From Homalodisca vitripennis (Eukaryota > Arthropoda > Insecta > Hemiptera > Cicadellidae), in NCBI RefSeq assembly GCF_021130785.1, contig NC_060207.1, positions 2,502,501-2,566,500 of the forward strand: 64,000 bases of DNA. The letters run 5' to 3'. Positions 1 through 11,274 of this stretch are shown piece after piece; positions within the stretch are counted from its first letter, which is position 1; the number at the start of each line of letters is the position of its first letter. A program made the position numbers and the translations under genes. The notes below the pieces were generated by a model that searched no databases, was not told the origin of the DNA, and saw nothing but the letters and a program-made list of their open reading frames with translations.

Positions 1-600
1 TAAAATGTTTAAGTTATTTAAAAGCCAATGTAAAATGTTTTGCTTACACTCACCTAAATTCCTTGTAATTATATGCACTATCATCGAATACGATGTTGCT
101 TATATAGAACTTAAGGTTATTGTAAAATTTCAAATCGATATGTTTTGTTAGTTCTCGAGATATTCTACGGACACAGACAGACAGACAGGCAGAGAGATAT
201 TGAGTTTAGCCAGTCTCTCGAGAAAAGGTATTCGCCATAACATCACCTGCATTAAAGTTATTAGCTGATGTGTAGTGTTGAATTAAATATGATTGCATAA
301 GCAAATTGTATCGACTAATTTGTGAAATAATTGGACTATATCGAATAATCTAAATATCACCTATGATGTCATCATGTTTACCAAACCGGGACGGGTAAAT
401 TAAGAAGGAAAAGCTTTCTCTTGTTCTTTCTTGACCTCTTATTTGCTGGCTCCATCATTTTTTTACTTGAAATAAACTGGAAAATTGTTGAGATATTCTA
501 AATAAGAATACAGTAATATTTTCATTCTCATGAACATTACTCCAGGTTCTCTAGTTATCAAGTATGCTGTTAGCATCAGATTGCATATGTTGCAGCAAAA
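1..600. other. No gene seen; AT-rich flank
   Basis: No coding region, RNA gene or transposase fragment is recognisable. The only structured part is the dispersed-repeat segment around 120-235, listed separately. The segment leads into an old dispersed repeat that the hAT element interrupts. Confidence 0.5.
120..235 (-). repeat. Dispersed repeat with (GACA)n core
   Basis: This stretch holds a GACAGACAGACAG run next to a CGAGATATTC motif and a segment reading TTTCAAATCGATATG. Read on the minus strand it aligns by eye with 49,720-49,790 and 50,310-50,350 (CTGTCTGTCTG, then a GATATCTC-like motif, then a GACTTGAAAT-like motif). It also aligns with the segment that starts the 93-bp array at 32,330-32,470. 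It is therefore a member of a dispersed family of at least four copies here. Its class is unknown and no coding capacity is seen. Confidence 0.5.
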
Positions 601-712
601 GCAGCAAAAGGAAGGTGGACTAGAGCTAAACCCAACATTCATAGTAAATCGACCCTTCCCACCATAGCCATGTTGTGTGTCAGCACTTCGTTGTTCCACC
701 GTGTTTAAAGAT
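601..712. repeat. Dispersed repeat fragment interrupted by the hAT element
   Basis: The segment around AAGGAAGGTGGACTAG..., ACCATAGCCATGTTGTG... and TTGTTCCACCGTGTTTAAAG resembles 38,040-38,150 (GCGGAAGGTGAAATGGAGG, CATCATAGCTACGTTATGAG, TTGTTGCTCCACAATGCTTT). The two look like diverged copies of one repeat family, and the hAT transposon at 721 landed inside the first. A weaker third motif copy lies near 38,360-38,390. The alignment was made by eye only. Confidence 0.4.
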
Positions 713-745
713 CGTGTCAGCAGTGGCGTCGGGCCGGGGAGGCAC

Positions 746-765
746 GGGGGGGCACGTGCCCCCCC
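746..765. repeat. G7-CACGTG-C7 palindrome in hAT left end
   Basis: Seven G, the E-box hexamer CACGTG, then a C run form a perfect 20-bp palindrome 25 bp inside the left terminus. The right end has a related run of C with CCCCGTGCCCC. It could form a very stable hairpin or be a transposase or host-protein binding site. Homopolymer lengths may be unreliable. Confidence 0.6.
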
Positions 766-929
766 CCCAACATTATGCAAAAAAAGAAAAAAATAATATA
801 AATTATCTTTAAATTACGTATATGTATACACTAAAAGTTACGAATGAATAACTAATATAGATCCCCCGTTAGTCTATTTTTCTGTATGCATCTAATTTGA
901 TTCTGTGTGTGTAAAGTATGCGCGTGTTA

Positions 930-1193
930 CAACTATATTTACAAGTGCCGGTGAGCCGACTCTGGCCGGTTGCGCCCGAGCTGGAGCAGCCGATCGAATG
1001 CACCCGAGCCCAGCCGACGCCGGCCGAGGGCCTCCGAGCATTGACGACGCCTGGCGGAGGGATATCATACCAGCTCAGTGCGCGTGTGTTGTGTTGTGTA
1101 GGTGGTCGCCACGTTTTATTCGTTCAATAAGCTTATTGTTACTAGCTGAGCTGCTATTGTTTGTGTAATTTTTGCGGATGTTCGTTTGTTATC
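930..1193 (+). promoter_or_regulatory. GC-rich leader upstream of hAT transposase
   Basis: Between about 940 and 1,100 the composition rises sharply (many CCGG, CGCC and GAGC words) against an AT-rich background. It lies just upstream of the ATG at 1194. It is the likely promoter or 5' untranslated region of the transposase. No TATA box or initiator was identified with confidence. Short reading frames in it look like chance. Confidence 0.3.
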
Positions 1194-3570
1194 ATGTCTA
1201 AGAAACAGTCCTCTGTACTAACATTCTTTAAAAAACTTGGAAATTCAAGTGAAAGTGTAAATGAAGATAGACATTTAGCGGGAAGTAGCACTGGAGGTAG
1301 CGTTGGTGATGAATCGCCATCTTGTTTTCGCCCAGATCGTGATGCTACATTCCAGGGCGAAAGTAGAGATCCTTCATTGGGAGTACAAAGTGCAGATATT
1401 GCAAAAGGAGCATTTCAGCCTGTTGATTGTTTTAAGGTAAGCAAGATTCAATCCAAATCGAGGCAGTTCAAAGAATCCTGGTACAGTGAATTTAATTGGG
1501 TCGAATATAGCCCCATTAAAGACGCTGCATTTTGTTACCCATGCCGACTATTTTGTCAACATAAGTCTGGTCGCGGGGAGGAGTCATTCACTAAACTGGG
1601 CATGAACAATTGGAAGAAAGCTTTGGAAAAATTCAGGAAACATGAGAATAGTGAAATGCATCAAAAATCTAAACAGTTTCTCAATGAGTATAGAAAAGCA
1701 GGAAACACGGTAGCAGATTCGTTGTCCTCGGCACATACTAAAATGGTTGAGATGAATAGGAGGTATTTAAAATTCATAATTGAAAACATCCTATTCCTTG
1801 GAAAACAGAATCTTGCCTTAAGAGGACATGATGAGAGTACTGCTTCATTTAACAGGGGGAACTTTATAGAACTGCTACAACCGAGATCTACTCAAATGGA
1901 GGAAGGAATCCAAACATTAATGAAATCCCCAGTCCATTCATACAAAAGTGCCCAGGTACAAAATGAGATAATAGATTGCATAAAAAGTGAAATGCTTCAA
2001 CAAATTGTCCAAGAGGTGAGTGAGGCTTTGGCCTACTCAATTATTTGTGATGAAACTACGGATATTTCAACCCGTGAACAGCTTAGCATTTGCATTCGAT
2101 ACATTACTAAAATAGATGGACACATTAAAATCAATGAAAGGTTTTTGGGCTTCGTTGATGTGTCAGACACTACTGGTGAAAATTTACATCACACTATTAA
2201 ACAGTATCTGCAGCAGTTGGGTATAAGCTTAAATAAAATGCACGGCCAGGCATATGATGGAGCTAGTAACATGAGCGGCAAATTCAAAGGTGTTGCCTCA
2301 AGGTTCCAAGAAGAAGAGCCTAAAGCTTTGTACACACACTGCCATGCCCACTTGCTTGATCTGGCTGTTCAGAGATTTTGTGAAGAAATAAGACAGCTTC
2401 GGAATTGCTTATCCATAGTAAATCACCTGTATAACTTAATTAATGCATCAGCTAACAGGTTTTCAATATTTGAATCAATATGTAAGCAAAGCGGAGAAAC
2501 AAAAATGAAAAGACTGGTGAGCTTGTCTCGAACTAGATGGACAGTTCGACACAAAGCAATCAATGTAATTCTAGAGCAGCTCCCTGAAGTGTACGAAACT
2601 TTGGAAGTTATTGCAAACGATGTATCAAATCGTAAAATTGCAGCCGAAGCTGATGGTCTAGCCAAACAAATCAGCACATTTGAATTTGTATTCAGTTTAA
2701 AACTATTGCACAGCGTTTTGAGTCAGACTGATATACTCTCCAAAGAACTGCAGAGTGAATCTCTTGACATTTCTAAGGTTTTTGCAAAATTTGAATCAGT
2801 CATTGACTGTTTAAAACTGGACAGAAATGATGATGGCTTTATTCAGATGTGGAATGAGTCAGAAGAACAGTGTAACAAATATGGTATGAAAGGTTTGTCA
2901 GTTGAAAGGCCTTCACTACCACGCAAACGGAAGATTCCGAAAAAACTTGAAGCTAGTAGTAGCTCTTCAGATGCTGCATTTCATCAATCACCTGAACCTG
3001 AACCTGAACAGATGTTCAAGACTGGCATTTACTTTGCTGCTTTAGACACAGTAATTGTAAACCTGCAATCTCGTTTTTCCAAGAACGATTATGATAAAAT
3101 CAACTGCATTGCCCAGTTACTATTTAATTGGACCGAAATTGACAACAACGCTGTTATGGCAATCCAAAAGTTTTATAACTTTAAGTTTCTCTGTACATCT
3201 TAAGTTTTTTCACTGTTATGCAAAGAACAATTTTGTCAAAACAGACAAAGCAACCACAAGAATAACGTTCCAAGAGTTGGCTGATTTTTTTATTGAGAAT
3301 GATCTTCAAGCCAGTGCACCAGATGTTTGGCAGCTACTAGAAATATCACTTTCGTGGCCTATCACAACAGCAAGCGCAGAAAGATCGTTTTCTACACTAC
3401 GAAGGCTAAAGACATTTCTTCGAAGCACCATGACAGAAGACCGCTTAAGTGGGCTTGCCCTGATGTCTATTGAGCAAGAATTGACGTCTGAATACATGAA
3501 AGATAAAAAACTAGATCTGTTAGTTGACAGATTTTCAAATCTAGCCGATAGGAGGCTAATGCTTCATTAG
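1194..3570 (+). pseudogene. hAT transposase, TTF/ZMYM-type, one frameshift
   Basis: The start at ATG 1194 (MSKKQSSVLTFFKKLG) is preferred over an upstream TTG. Residues about 80-160 hold a TTF-type zinc finger: CYPCRLFC and, downstream, a KFRKHENSEMHQKS segment that supplies the histidines. A DUF4371-like RNase H core follows, with ICDETTDIS and QAYDGASNMSG carrying conserved acidic residues, then a CHAHLLDLAVQ motif. The first frame ends at 3203. The C-terminal hAT dimerisation region (WPITTASAERSFSTLRRLK, then LSGLALMSIEQE) is in another frame up to 3570. The break lies near 3,180-3,230, so the product as assembled lacks its dimerisation domain. Otherwise it is close to full length for ZMYM1-like hAT proteins. 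A sequencing error cannot be excluded. Confidence 0.9.
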
Positions 3571-3689
3571 AAGTAACGAAAATTGGTTCGTTGAAAACCA
3601 TTACTGTAGTTCTGTTCACCTTAAAACTTTGTCTTGTACACAAATTTGTTTTTGTGTTATAAATGTCCTTGCAGTTATGTCTAGAATAG

Positions 3690-3695
3690 AATAAA
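3690..3695 (+). terminator. Polyadenylation signal for hAT transposase
   Basis: AATAAA occurs 120 bp after the transposase stop and before the right terminal inverted repeat, where the 3' end of the transcript would be expected. Confidence 0.5.
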
Positions 3696-3899
3696 CTTGT
3701 ATAATTTGAAATTGAGTCTTTTTACAATCCATCAATATAGTAAAAATTGATTAAAACCAATGTTTAACAAAAATACACATATACTTTACTTTAGTTCTTA
3801 AGCGGTAGTTTTCAAAAAAGTTTCCACGGGACCACCCCCCCCCCCGGAGACCCCGTGCCCCCCCAAATTATTAGGTCACGCTACGCCTATGCGTGTCAG

Positions 3900-5395
3900 T
3901 AATAAGGTAGTGTACTAATGTGTGCACCTGATGAGACAAAGAGAATGTAAACACAAATGGATTACGCTATATATATATATTCTATTTTGTAATCTGTGTG
4001 TCTCTGTCGTAGAAACTATGTACATTTTGACCTTCTTCGTCATCGACTTTTTCAATCTCTTCTGGCAAACATTACTCCAGATTCCACGAGTAAAGTCTAT
4101 AACAGCATCATATTTCAGACTCTGCATCAAGAAGAAAGTGAAATTTAGCTAAACTGAACATCGATATTTTATGAAATAAGCCAACCTTTGTTCTGTGGTT
4201 GTCACTTGCATATATCATTGACTTTGTATGTTAAGGTTATTAATACAAAAATTAAAAAAGGTAATATGTTGTGGCTTAGCTGTTATTTTTACTTAATGTA
4301 TTTTAAAACATTTAAAACGCTGTACACATTACAATGTTTTTGGTAGAGTTAGTAAAATATTGTGCTAAATTATGTATCTTCGAAGATATAGTATACTATT
4401 GAGATGAGCGATGAGAAAAACTCATATTCTCTCTCGACATTAGCATATAAATTGTGCAGTGATGGTTTATTCAGGCCCGAGGTCTCTGTTTTCAACATTG
4501 TTTCTTTTCGGTGTGTTTAATCCAGAAACAGGTCATTAAGGGTGAAAATATGTTTTATGAAAAGACTTCTGTGATAGCCCAACAAGCTAAACTAAATAAA
4601 AATACTATTAAAAATATTTGGTTTAATAACAAATGCAGTAGGAAAATGTATTTTTGTTATATTTTACCTTATAAAATGTTCAATGATTCCTCGGATTAGA
4701 AATAATTAAGGTAATATTTATAAGTGAATAGACACAAATTAATTCCTTTGATAAGGCCGGCCAAATAAGTTTTTGTTAATGTATTTTGTTTGTATATAAA
4801 TTTGAAAGATAACACAAGACAAGTTAAATATAAGCTGGTTTTATATTAAAAAGAACATATTTATTAACATTATTAAAAATAATCATTCTCAGAAATACGT
4901 TTGAATTTTAACGCATAATTACCCAAGAACTTCCTTGATGTAAACTGTAAAAAGATGCAAAATTAACAAATTGCTATTGGATGCTTCATCATTTATATGT
5001 TTATAAAAAGTGCTTATATCAATTACAAATTACAAGCGTTTTTGCACTGCCTTTTAGTTTGCGACAAAATGACTTAAAACTGATTAACCCCTTCCTAAAC
5101 ACGTGCAAAATTGTCCTGTGTATATAGAATTTGTGTATTCAAAGACCTCTTTAAGTATGTTCGTATTAGGCTTAAAAATTATCTTGTTTCTGAGAAATAA
5201 TACTATCGTTTTAACTCTTTAAATACGGTTGCTTACATAAATTATTTCAAATAAATAAATAATATTTGATTACAAGTTCAAAGGAAGCTGAAATATACTT
5301 AGTAAAATGTTTTTATGGAAAATCACAAAATATAATAAATATAAAATATTATTCCTTCTTTTTTATAGTGTTAGATTTACTTTAACGGATTGAAG
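3900..5395. other. No gene seen
   Basis: AT-rich DNA with several short reading frames that match nothing recognisable. There is a short TA run near 3,968-3,980. The beginning is the continuation of the repeat interrupted by the hAT element. No transposon termini were found. Confidence 0.5.
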
Positions 5396-5448
5396 TATTT
5401 TTTGTGAGGTTAATGTTGTATTTGCAGCTTAATTACATGTCGTTTGTG

Positions 5449-5890
5449 GCCAGAAGTTATGCTTCACTATATATTTCACTTTACAACTTTGTAAGGCAAG
5501 ATAAGATTCATGAAAAGCTGGCGCTGGCCTGGTGCCACACCACTTGGTACACTATATATTTTTCTCATTTGTTGCCAGAAGTTATGTTTCACTACATATT
5601 TCACTGTACACCTTTGTAAGGCAAGATAAGAGGAAGTAAGATTCAGGAAAAGCGGGCGCTGGCTTGGTGCCACACCACTTGGAACACTACATATTTTTCT
5701 CATTTGTTGCCAGAAGTTATGTTTCACTACATATTTCACTGTACACCTTTATAAGGCAACATAAGAGGAAGTAAGATTCATGAAAAGCTGGCGCTGGCTT
5801 GGTGCCACACCACTAAGTACAGTATCGCTTTAACTCAACTGTTATGAAATGTTATGTTTTACTACGTATTTCACTGCACACCTTTGTTTA
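5449..5890. repeat. 135-bp tandem repeat, about 3.3 copies
   Basis: Units begin at a CCAGAAGTTATG-like motif near 5,450, 5,575, 5,710 and 5,845, giving spacings of about 125, 135 and 135 bp. Each unit carries a TTTCACTACATATTTCACTG segment, a GTAAGGCAAGATAAGA segment and a GGCGCTGGCTTGGTGCC segment. The last copy is partial and diverged. Reading frames across the units look like chance. The family was not seen elsewhere in the window. Confidence 0.85.
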
Positions 5891-6272
5891 GCGTTTTTTT
5901 TTAGTTTTCCATTCATATTAAATTCATATAATGCAAACTGAGAAATTAAAAAGGTACAGCTAATTAATTGAATATAACGGAGGGTCTATTTAATATTGCC
6001 AATAATGTTCGAGTAAAATCATATGTAATATTGTTATATAAATTTTACATAGTTGTATATATATCTCCACCTAATCATATATTAATGCACGATATTGTGC
6101 ACATAACTGTAACATGTGATGTTCAGGAAAATGGTTGTAAGTGAAATATCGTTTTTAATGATTAGAGTTTTAAAAGTTTTCATTCATTAATTCTTTTTCG
6201 GTATACCTAAAACTACTATTTCAGTATGATCAATGTGTAATTATTGCTATACATACAATTGGTCGATATATA

Positions 6273-7192
6273 CAGGGTTTGTCCGTAAAGTAATAGGACT
6301 GATTTTCTTTCGCCGAGACTGTACTTCAGAGCGTGAGCGCACCGACTGGATTCGGTAGAGGGCGTTCCTAGTTAACGAACAAGCGGCTGGTCAGTTGTCT
6401 CCGAGCACCTGAAGAGTTAGGACAGGCATTTTCACGTGACGTGTTTCTGTGAGTGGTGCAAGCCGAAAATGCAGCGTTCGTTAGAGAAGAGGTACACGTT
6501 TAGATTCAGTGTTAAAATCGGTAAATCTGCGACATAGACATTTGATATAATCAAGCAGGCTTACCTAGATGTTGCTTTAGCAAGAAGTGGTGTGTTTCGG
6601 TGGAACCAGGCCTTTTTGGAGGACCGGGAAGAGGTCGCTGATGAAGACCGTGCTGGAAGACTTTCGATTTCGACAAACACCGACAATGTGACTCGTGTGC
6701 ACAAAGTTTTGAACTCAGACCGTCGACTAAGTATTCGATTAATTGCCCAGATGTTACATTTACCGAAATCTGTGGTTCATGAAATTGTGACGGAGCATTT
6801 GAACATGAGCAAAGTGTGTGCGAAGATGGTCCCAAAAGTGCTCACTGGCGACCAGAAATTGCGGCTCACACCGCCATTCTTGTGAACAGCTACCTGACCA
6901 AGGCCGGCATCCCAACTCTTCCACAGACGCCCTACAGCCCAGATGTGGCCACCCAGACTTTTTTTTGTTTCCTCGCCTGAAAAGGCAAGCATTTTGAGAC
7001 GACAGAGTGGATCCAAGCAGCTTGCACCTTGTGTGAATGCCTTCTGTGACGCATTCAATGCTTGGAATTCGCGCTGGCAGCGGTGCATCGGCGCAGAAGG
7101 AGCCTATTTTGAAAGTTTTTAAAGAATTGTAACGATTTGCTCAATACATCATTTTAATCGACTAAGTCCTATTACTTTCCGGACAAACCCTG
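6273..7192 (+). mobile_element. Internally deleted mariner element
   Basis: The ends are near-perfect inverted repeats of about 28 bp: CAGGGTTTGTCCGTAAAG at the left, and CAGGGTTTGTCCGGAAAG reading inward from the right. Both are flanked by the TA target dinucleotide (6271-6272 and 7193-7194). The left end joins a helix-turn-helix-type transposase N-terminus and the right end the transposase C-terminus. At 920 bp it is shorter than a complete mariner (about 1.3 kb). It is a non-autonomous deletion derivative. Confidence 0.9.
6469..7123 (+). pseudogene. Mariner (SETMAR-type) transposase, deleted and broken
   Basis: From ATG 6469 the frame reads MQRSLEKRYTFRF, meets a stop near 6,535, then continues in frame as a mariner DNA-binding region. 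It includes DEDRAGRLSISTNTDNV, SDRRLSIRLIAQML and KVCAKMVPKVLT, ending near 6,885. The catalytic region with the first two aspartates is gone. The sequence resumes with a mariner C-terminus: IPTLPQTPYSPDVATQTFF, where the usual third-aspartate segment (SPDLAP-DF) is altered. A last part in another frame reads WNSRWQRCIGAEGAYFESF and ends at about 7,123. The protein cannot be catalytic. Confidence 0.88.
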
Positions 7193-7218
7193 TATATAGA
7201 TATAATATAATATAATAA

Positions 7219-7500
7219 GGCTATTGCCATTTATACAGTTTAATGTAAATAAAAGTCGTTTGACAGTTATTTAGTCTTTCGATCATATGTTAGTTCGCTT
7301 ATTTAAACGCACATGTGACAGATACGGCCAAATACAAAATAATTGAATCGGAAAAAGTAAGCGCTCTGTGGTGTAATGGTAGCACATTCACCCGGCAAGT
7401 GAGAGATCCGAGTTCGACACCCGGCGGAGCAAGTACTTTTTGTGATTCAATGTTTATTGAAATTAAATAAGGCTATTGCCATTTATACAGTTTAATGTAT
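7219..7500 (+). repeat. 252-bp repeat unit with tRNA-like core
   Basis: The segment GGCTATTGCCATTTATACAG appears at 7219 and again at 7471, so slightly more than one 252-bp unit is present. The same unit, in the opposite orientation, is tandem at 54,375-54,875. A tRNA-like sequence lies in the middle, flanked by inverted arms (TTGAATCGGAAAAAGTA on the left, TACTTTTTGTGATTCAA on the right). A TA microsatellite follows directly. Confidence 0.75.
7362..7432 (+). tRNA. tRNA-like sequence, probably a Pol III repeat core
   Basis: An A box (TGGTGTAATGG) and a B-box region (AGTTCGACACC; the other copies have GGTTCGACTCC) are present. The D stem, anticodon stem (TTCAC/GTGAG) and T stem can all be drawn. 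The anticodon loop reads CCGGCAA. Position 33 is C rather than the near-universal U, and the nominal anticodon would be GGC. The acceptor stem is six clear pairs with a mismatch at 1-72. These defects, and the dispersal with shared flanks, suggest a tRNA-derived repeat rather than a working tRNA gene. Confidence 0.5.
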
Positions 7501-7502
7501 AT

Positions 7503-7556
<54 letters not shown>
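7497..7556. repeat. (TA)n microsatellite
   Basis: About 60 bp of nearly pure TA directly after the tRNA-like repeat unit. TA runs also abut the DD41D element, the first Penelope cluster and the second tRNA-like pair. Confidence 0.95.
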
Positions 7557-7558
<2 letters not shown>

Positions 7559-8067
7559 TCACACAGAAATACTTTATTGTTCTACGCCTTATTCTAAGCA
7601 TCAACAACAATCAGTAAATGGGAGTTTAGAGACTGATGCCTTTGGGGAAAAGTGACTACTTATTATACTAGTGAGGTAAATTACTTTTAAATATTTATGC
7701 TCTGGACAGTAATATCTATAAATACATATTGTGCATCCCTAATAATCTTTGAACTACAAAAATAAAAGACGTATAGGTTGTGCAATTAATTATTATTGGA
7801 TGTAGGTAGGAAGAGTTCACAAAGCTGACATAACATTATAAATTCTGAAAAATTCGCTTTTCCAATGTAATTGTTATTTAAATGTAAGGATACCGAGAAG
7901 TAGGTTTTATAGTAATCAAACTACAGTATTACTTAATTTAGATTTTGTCAATTAAAATTAATCATTGTTTTAAAGAAAAAAGGGTCTGGTCAGACCATCA
8001 ATTATATATCACTTAACTTTAATAAATATTATATAATATTTATATATATATATAATATATAATATAT

Positions 8068-8117
<50 letters not shown>

Positions 8118-9932
8118 GTTTATATTTATAATGTATATATAAACTATCTTTAACAAATGCTATTTTGATATTACCTAAATGACATTTTTAACCTTGAAAA
8201 CGTGAAACTAACATTTTATTTGCTCAAAGACTAAGTGTATTTTCAGATGTATGAATAAAATATTTTTGGTTTCATGTTTTTTTAAGACCGATTTTCTAAG
8301 AATGTTTATTTTTTAAATATTCGGTAGGTGTAGAAGTTAATGTTTATTGTAAAAAAAAGCTATAGTTAACGCCCTGCAATGATTTATACTGGTTTCAATT
8401 TAATGTTGTTCCTGCAAATGTTTGTACCAAAATAAAGGTAAAAGTAGATAGACCATTACCATCACACTCTAAACGTTCAACAGTCCGTTTATTGTCTATG
8501 TTAAAGACCTTGTATATCAGATTGTGATCTTTTTCATAAGAGACCGACACTATCTTCCTCTTTTGGAACTCCATAGAAACTGTAGTTACTACAGTTACAA
8601 AAATTAAATTTTTAGAAGTTTGTTTATCCGATGAAAGCCTGTCGCTCAATACCGAAGAGACATAGTCGAAATAATGTACTTTGACATGCAATAAAACCTT
8701 AAAGCTTAAACGAATTATATCAATATCTCTTTATCATGAACCAAATGATACATAGCGAAGCAAGTGTGGCGTAGTCACATAACACACAAAATAGTAAATA
8801 TAATCCCTAACAATAGTTCAAGTAACGATACTATTCCCACTCTGTGGAGAGCAGAATCATATGATTTCATTCAGGATTTTCAATTGAGCCTTTTTAAAGA
8901 ATCTCAGTCTGTATCTCATTAGACGTATCAGATAAGTATGTTTTATTTCTGTTAGTCGGATAATGTTGAAAAGTTGAATAACGATGAATTGCCTCATTAA
9001 GTGATTAACCATGTCGTTAACAGCATTGCAAACAGAGATGATTCTTCCAGTGCTTTGTTGGATTAAGTACTGCACTGCGTGAAAGGTTGCTGTCAACAAA
9101 GAACTTCCGTCAGCAGTTGATGGGGAGGTTTTCAGTCAAGCGAAGAAAGAAACGCTTTTACAGAAGTCACGCTTTCAAAAGACAGTAATTTCTCCCCTTA
9201 CAAATCACTCATCTTGCTGTACGAAGTAACGGGAGCTGACGTTTTATATTTCATTGAGGTGCATGTCATCTCTATGTTCTGTGATATTTTATATATTCTT
9301 TTATTTTATAACTTTGAAATAGTTAATGGCCTTTAGCAGATTTTTATAAATGCTGTTTGTTTAAGTTAGCGTAACATGAGGTTTTTAAAACAATCTTTAT
9401 GAAACCAGATTTATGGAACATTTTCACTTGCTGTTTGATTTCTTACTCTTGCAATTCGGAATAAGAGTTACATAATACTTCTATACTTTAATTACAGCAT
9501 CATACGATTAAGCATGTAGAACTAATATTTCTTATTTTGTAACTCCAAATATTCTGATGTTAAATGTAATGTGTTAATTGAAGTGGTCAGTATTTTAGGT
9601 GGCGATATAAATTGACGCAACGAGGCAAGATATAGTAAATGATAGAGATTATATCAAATGCTTGCCACTCATCCAAGCATTTCTTAGAAGAGTATTATTT
9701 CTTACAGAATGACCTCCGTTTTGGGTCCAAATGTATTCCATTCTGAAGCATTTTCTGGAATACATTTATTCATTCAAAATATAATTAATATAGCGTTTTC
9801 ATATTTTAGTACTCTTCACATTATGATTATCTTGTCTAGAATATGTTTAATTATAACTATTGCACATGATACTTAATATTAAAACTAACACTGTCAAAAC
9901 CAACCCACAAACATTTGTTGCTGTAAACGATA
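7557..9932. other. No gene seen; TA-rich tract at 8,036-8,116
   Basis: No recognisable coding region. The stretch 8,030-8,130 is an AT-only palindrome-prone tract. Two minus-strand reading frames of 98 and 80 codons (8,395-8,691 and 8,857-9,099) match no family I know and have no supporting context. A short motif near 8,755 (GCGAAGCAAGTGTGGCGTA) resembles one near 19,255. Confidence 0.5.
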
Positions 9933-11106
9933 GTGTTGTATTGATTAGTATTATATTATATAAAAAATCAGCAAATTTTTATTTATAGAATGATTGTAAG
10001 TGTTGACAAATAATTCGTAGTTTTGGCTACATATACAGATAGTATAGTATAGTATCGTAGTATGTATGGATACAGATTGTGTTGTATTGATTAGTATTAT
10101 ATTATATAACAAATCAGCAAATTTTTATTTATAGAATGATTGTAAATGTTGACAAATAATTCGTAGTTTTGGCTACATATACAGATAGTATAGTATAGTA
10201 TCGTAGTATGTATGGATACAGATTGTGTTGTATTGATTAGTATTATATTATATAACAAATCAGCAAATTTTTATTTATAGAATGATTGTAAATGTTGACA
10301 AATAATTCGTAGTTTTGGCTACATATACAGATAGTATAGTATAGTATCGTAGTATGTATGGATACAGATTGTGTTGTATTGATTAGTATTATATTATATA
10401 ACAAATCAGCAAATTTTTATTTATAGAATGATTGTAAATGTTGACAAATAATTCGTAGTTTTGGCTACATATACAGATAGTATAGTATAGTATCGTAGTA
10501 TGTATGGATACAGATTGTGTTTTATTGATTAGTATTATATTATATAACAAATCAGCAAATTTTTATTTATAGAATGATTGTAAATGTTGACAAATAATTC
10601 GTAGTTTTGGCTACATATACAGATAGTATAGTATAGTATCGTAGTATGTATGGATACAGATTGTGTTTTATTGATTAGTATTATATTATATAACAAATCA
10701 GCAAATTTTTATTTATAGAATGATCGTAAATGTTGACAAATAATTCGTAGTTTTGGCTACATATACAGATAGTATAGTATAGTATCGTAGTATGTATGGA
10801 TACAGATTGTGTTTTATTGATTAGTATTATATTATATAACAAATCAGCAAATTTTTATTTATAGAATAATTGTAAATGTTGACAAATAATTCGTAGTTTT
10901 GGCTACATATACAGATAGTATATTATAGTATCGTAGTATGTATGGATACAGATTGTGTTGTATTGATTAGTATTATATTATATAACAAATCAGCAAATTT
11001 TTATTTATAGAATGATCGTAAATGTTGACAAATAATTCGTAGTTTTGGCTACATATACAGATAGTATAGTATAGTATCGTAGTATGTATGGATACAGATT
11101 GTGTTG
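9933..11106. repeat. 146-bp satellite, 8 copies
   Basis: The motif GTGTTGTATTGATTAG recurs at exactly 146-bp intervals (9933, 10079, 10225 and on); some later copies read GTGTTTTATTG. About eight units are almost identical. The first is the most diverged. Each contains a TAGTATAGTATAGTATCG segment. No coding frame crosses the units. Confidence 0.96.
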
Positions 11107-11274
11107 TATGTTTTACAGAAATTTTCTTTATGTTCTCTATAGTCTTGCACGTTTACAAAGAAGCTAATGATAAAACTTCGCTGGAGGCCTCATAACTTTC
11201 TCGAGCCTCTTATTGTTTGTAAAATATTGCTTAACTTAACTTCTAAATAATAATTTAGTAGAACTTTTCAACTG

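Larger units (their letters stand above)
721..3891 (+). mobile_element. hAT-superfamily DNA transposon with 8-bp TSD
   Basis: The element begins CAGTGGCGTCG and its right end reads CATAGGCGTAG on the opposite strand, an imperfect terminal inverted repeat of the CAGNGGCGTAG type common in hAT elements. The octamer CGTGTCAG stands directly outside both ends (713-720 and 3892-3899). An 8-bp target-site duplication is the hallmark of hAT transposition. The 3,171-bp element encodes one transposase on the plus strand, broken by a single frameshift. Both subterminal regions carry long G/C homopolymers. Termini, duplication length and coding content agree, so the boundaries are firm. Confidence 0.93.

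Noticed and set aside
463..780. Minus-strand 105-codon reading frame
   Set aside because: It crosses the hAT insertion boundary and its target duplication, so it cannot be a conserved gene.
7362..7432. Functional tRNA-Ala(GGC) gene
   Set aside because: U33 is replaced by C, the acceptor stem is imperfect, and the sequence is dispersed with shared flanks in both orientations. A repeat core is more likely.
8395..9099. Two minus-strand reading frames of 98 and 80 codons
   Set aside because: No similarity to a known family, no splice or promoter context, and lengths expected by chance in this much sequence.
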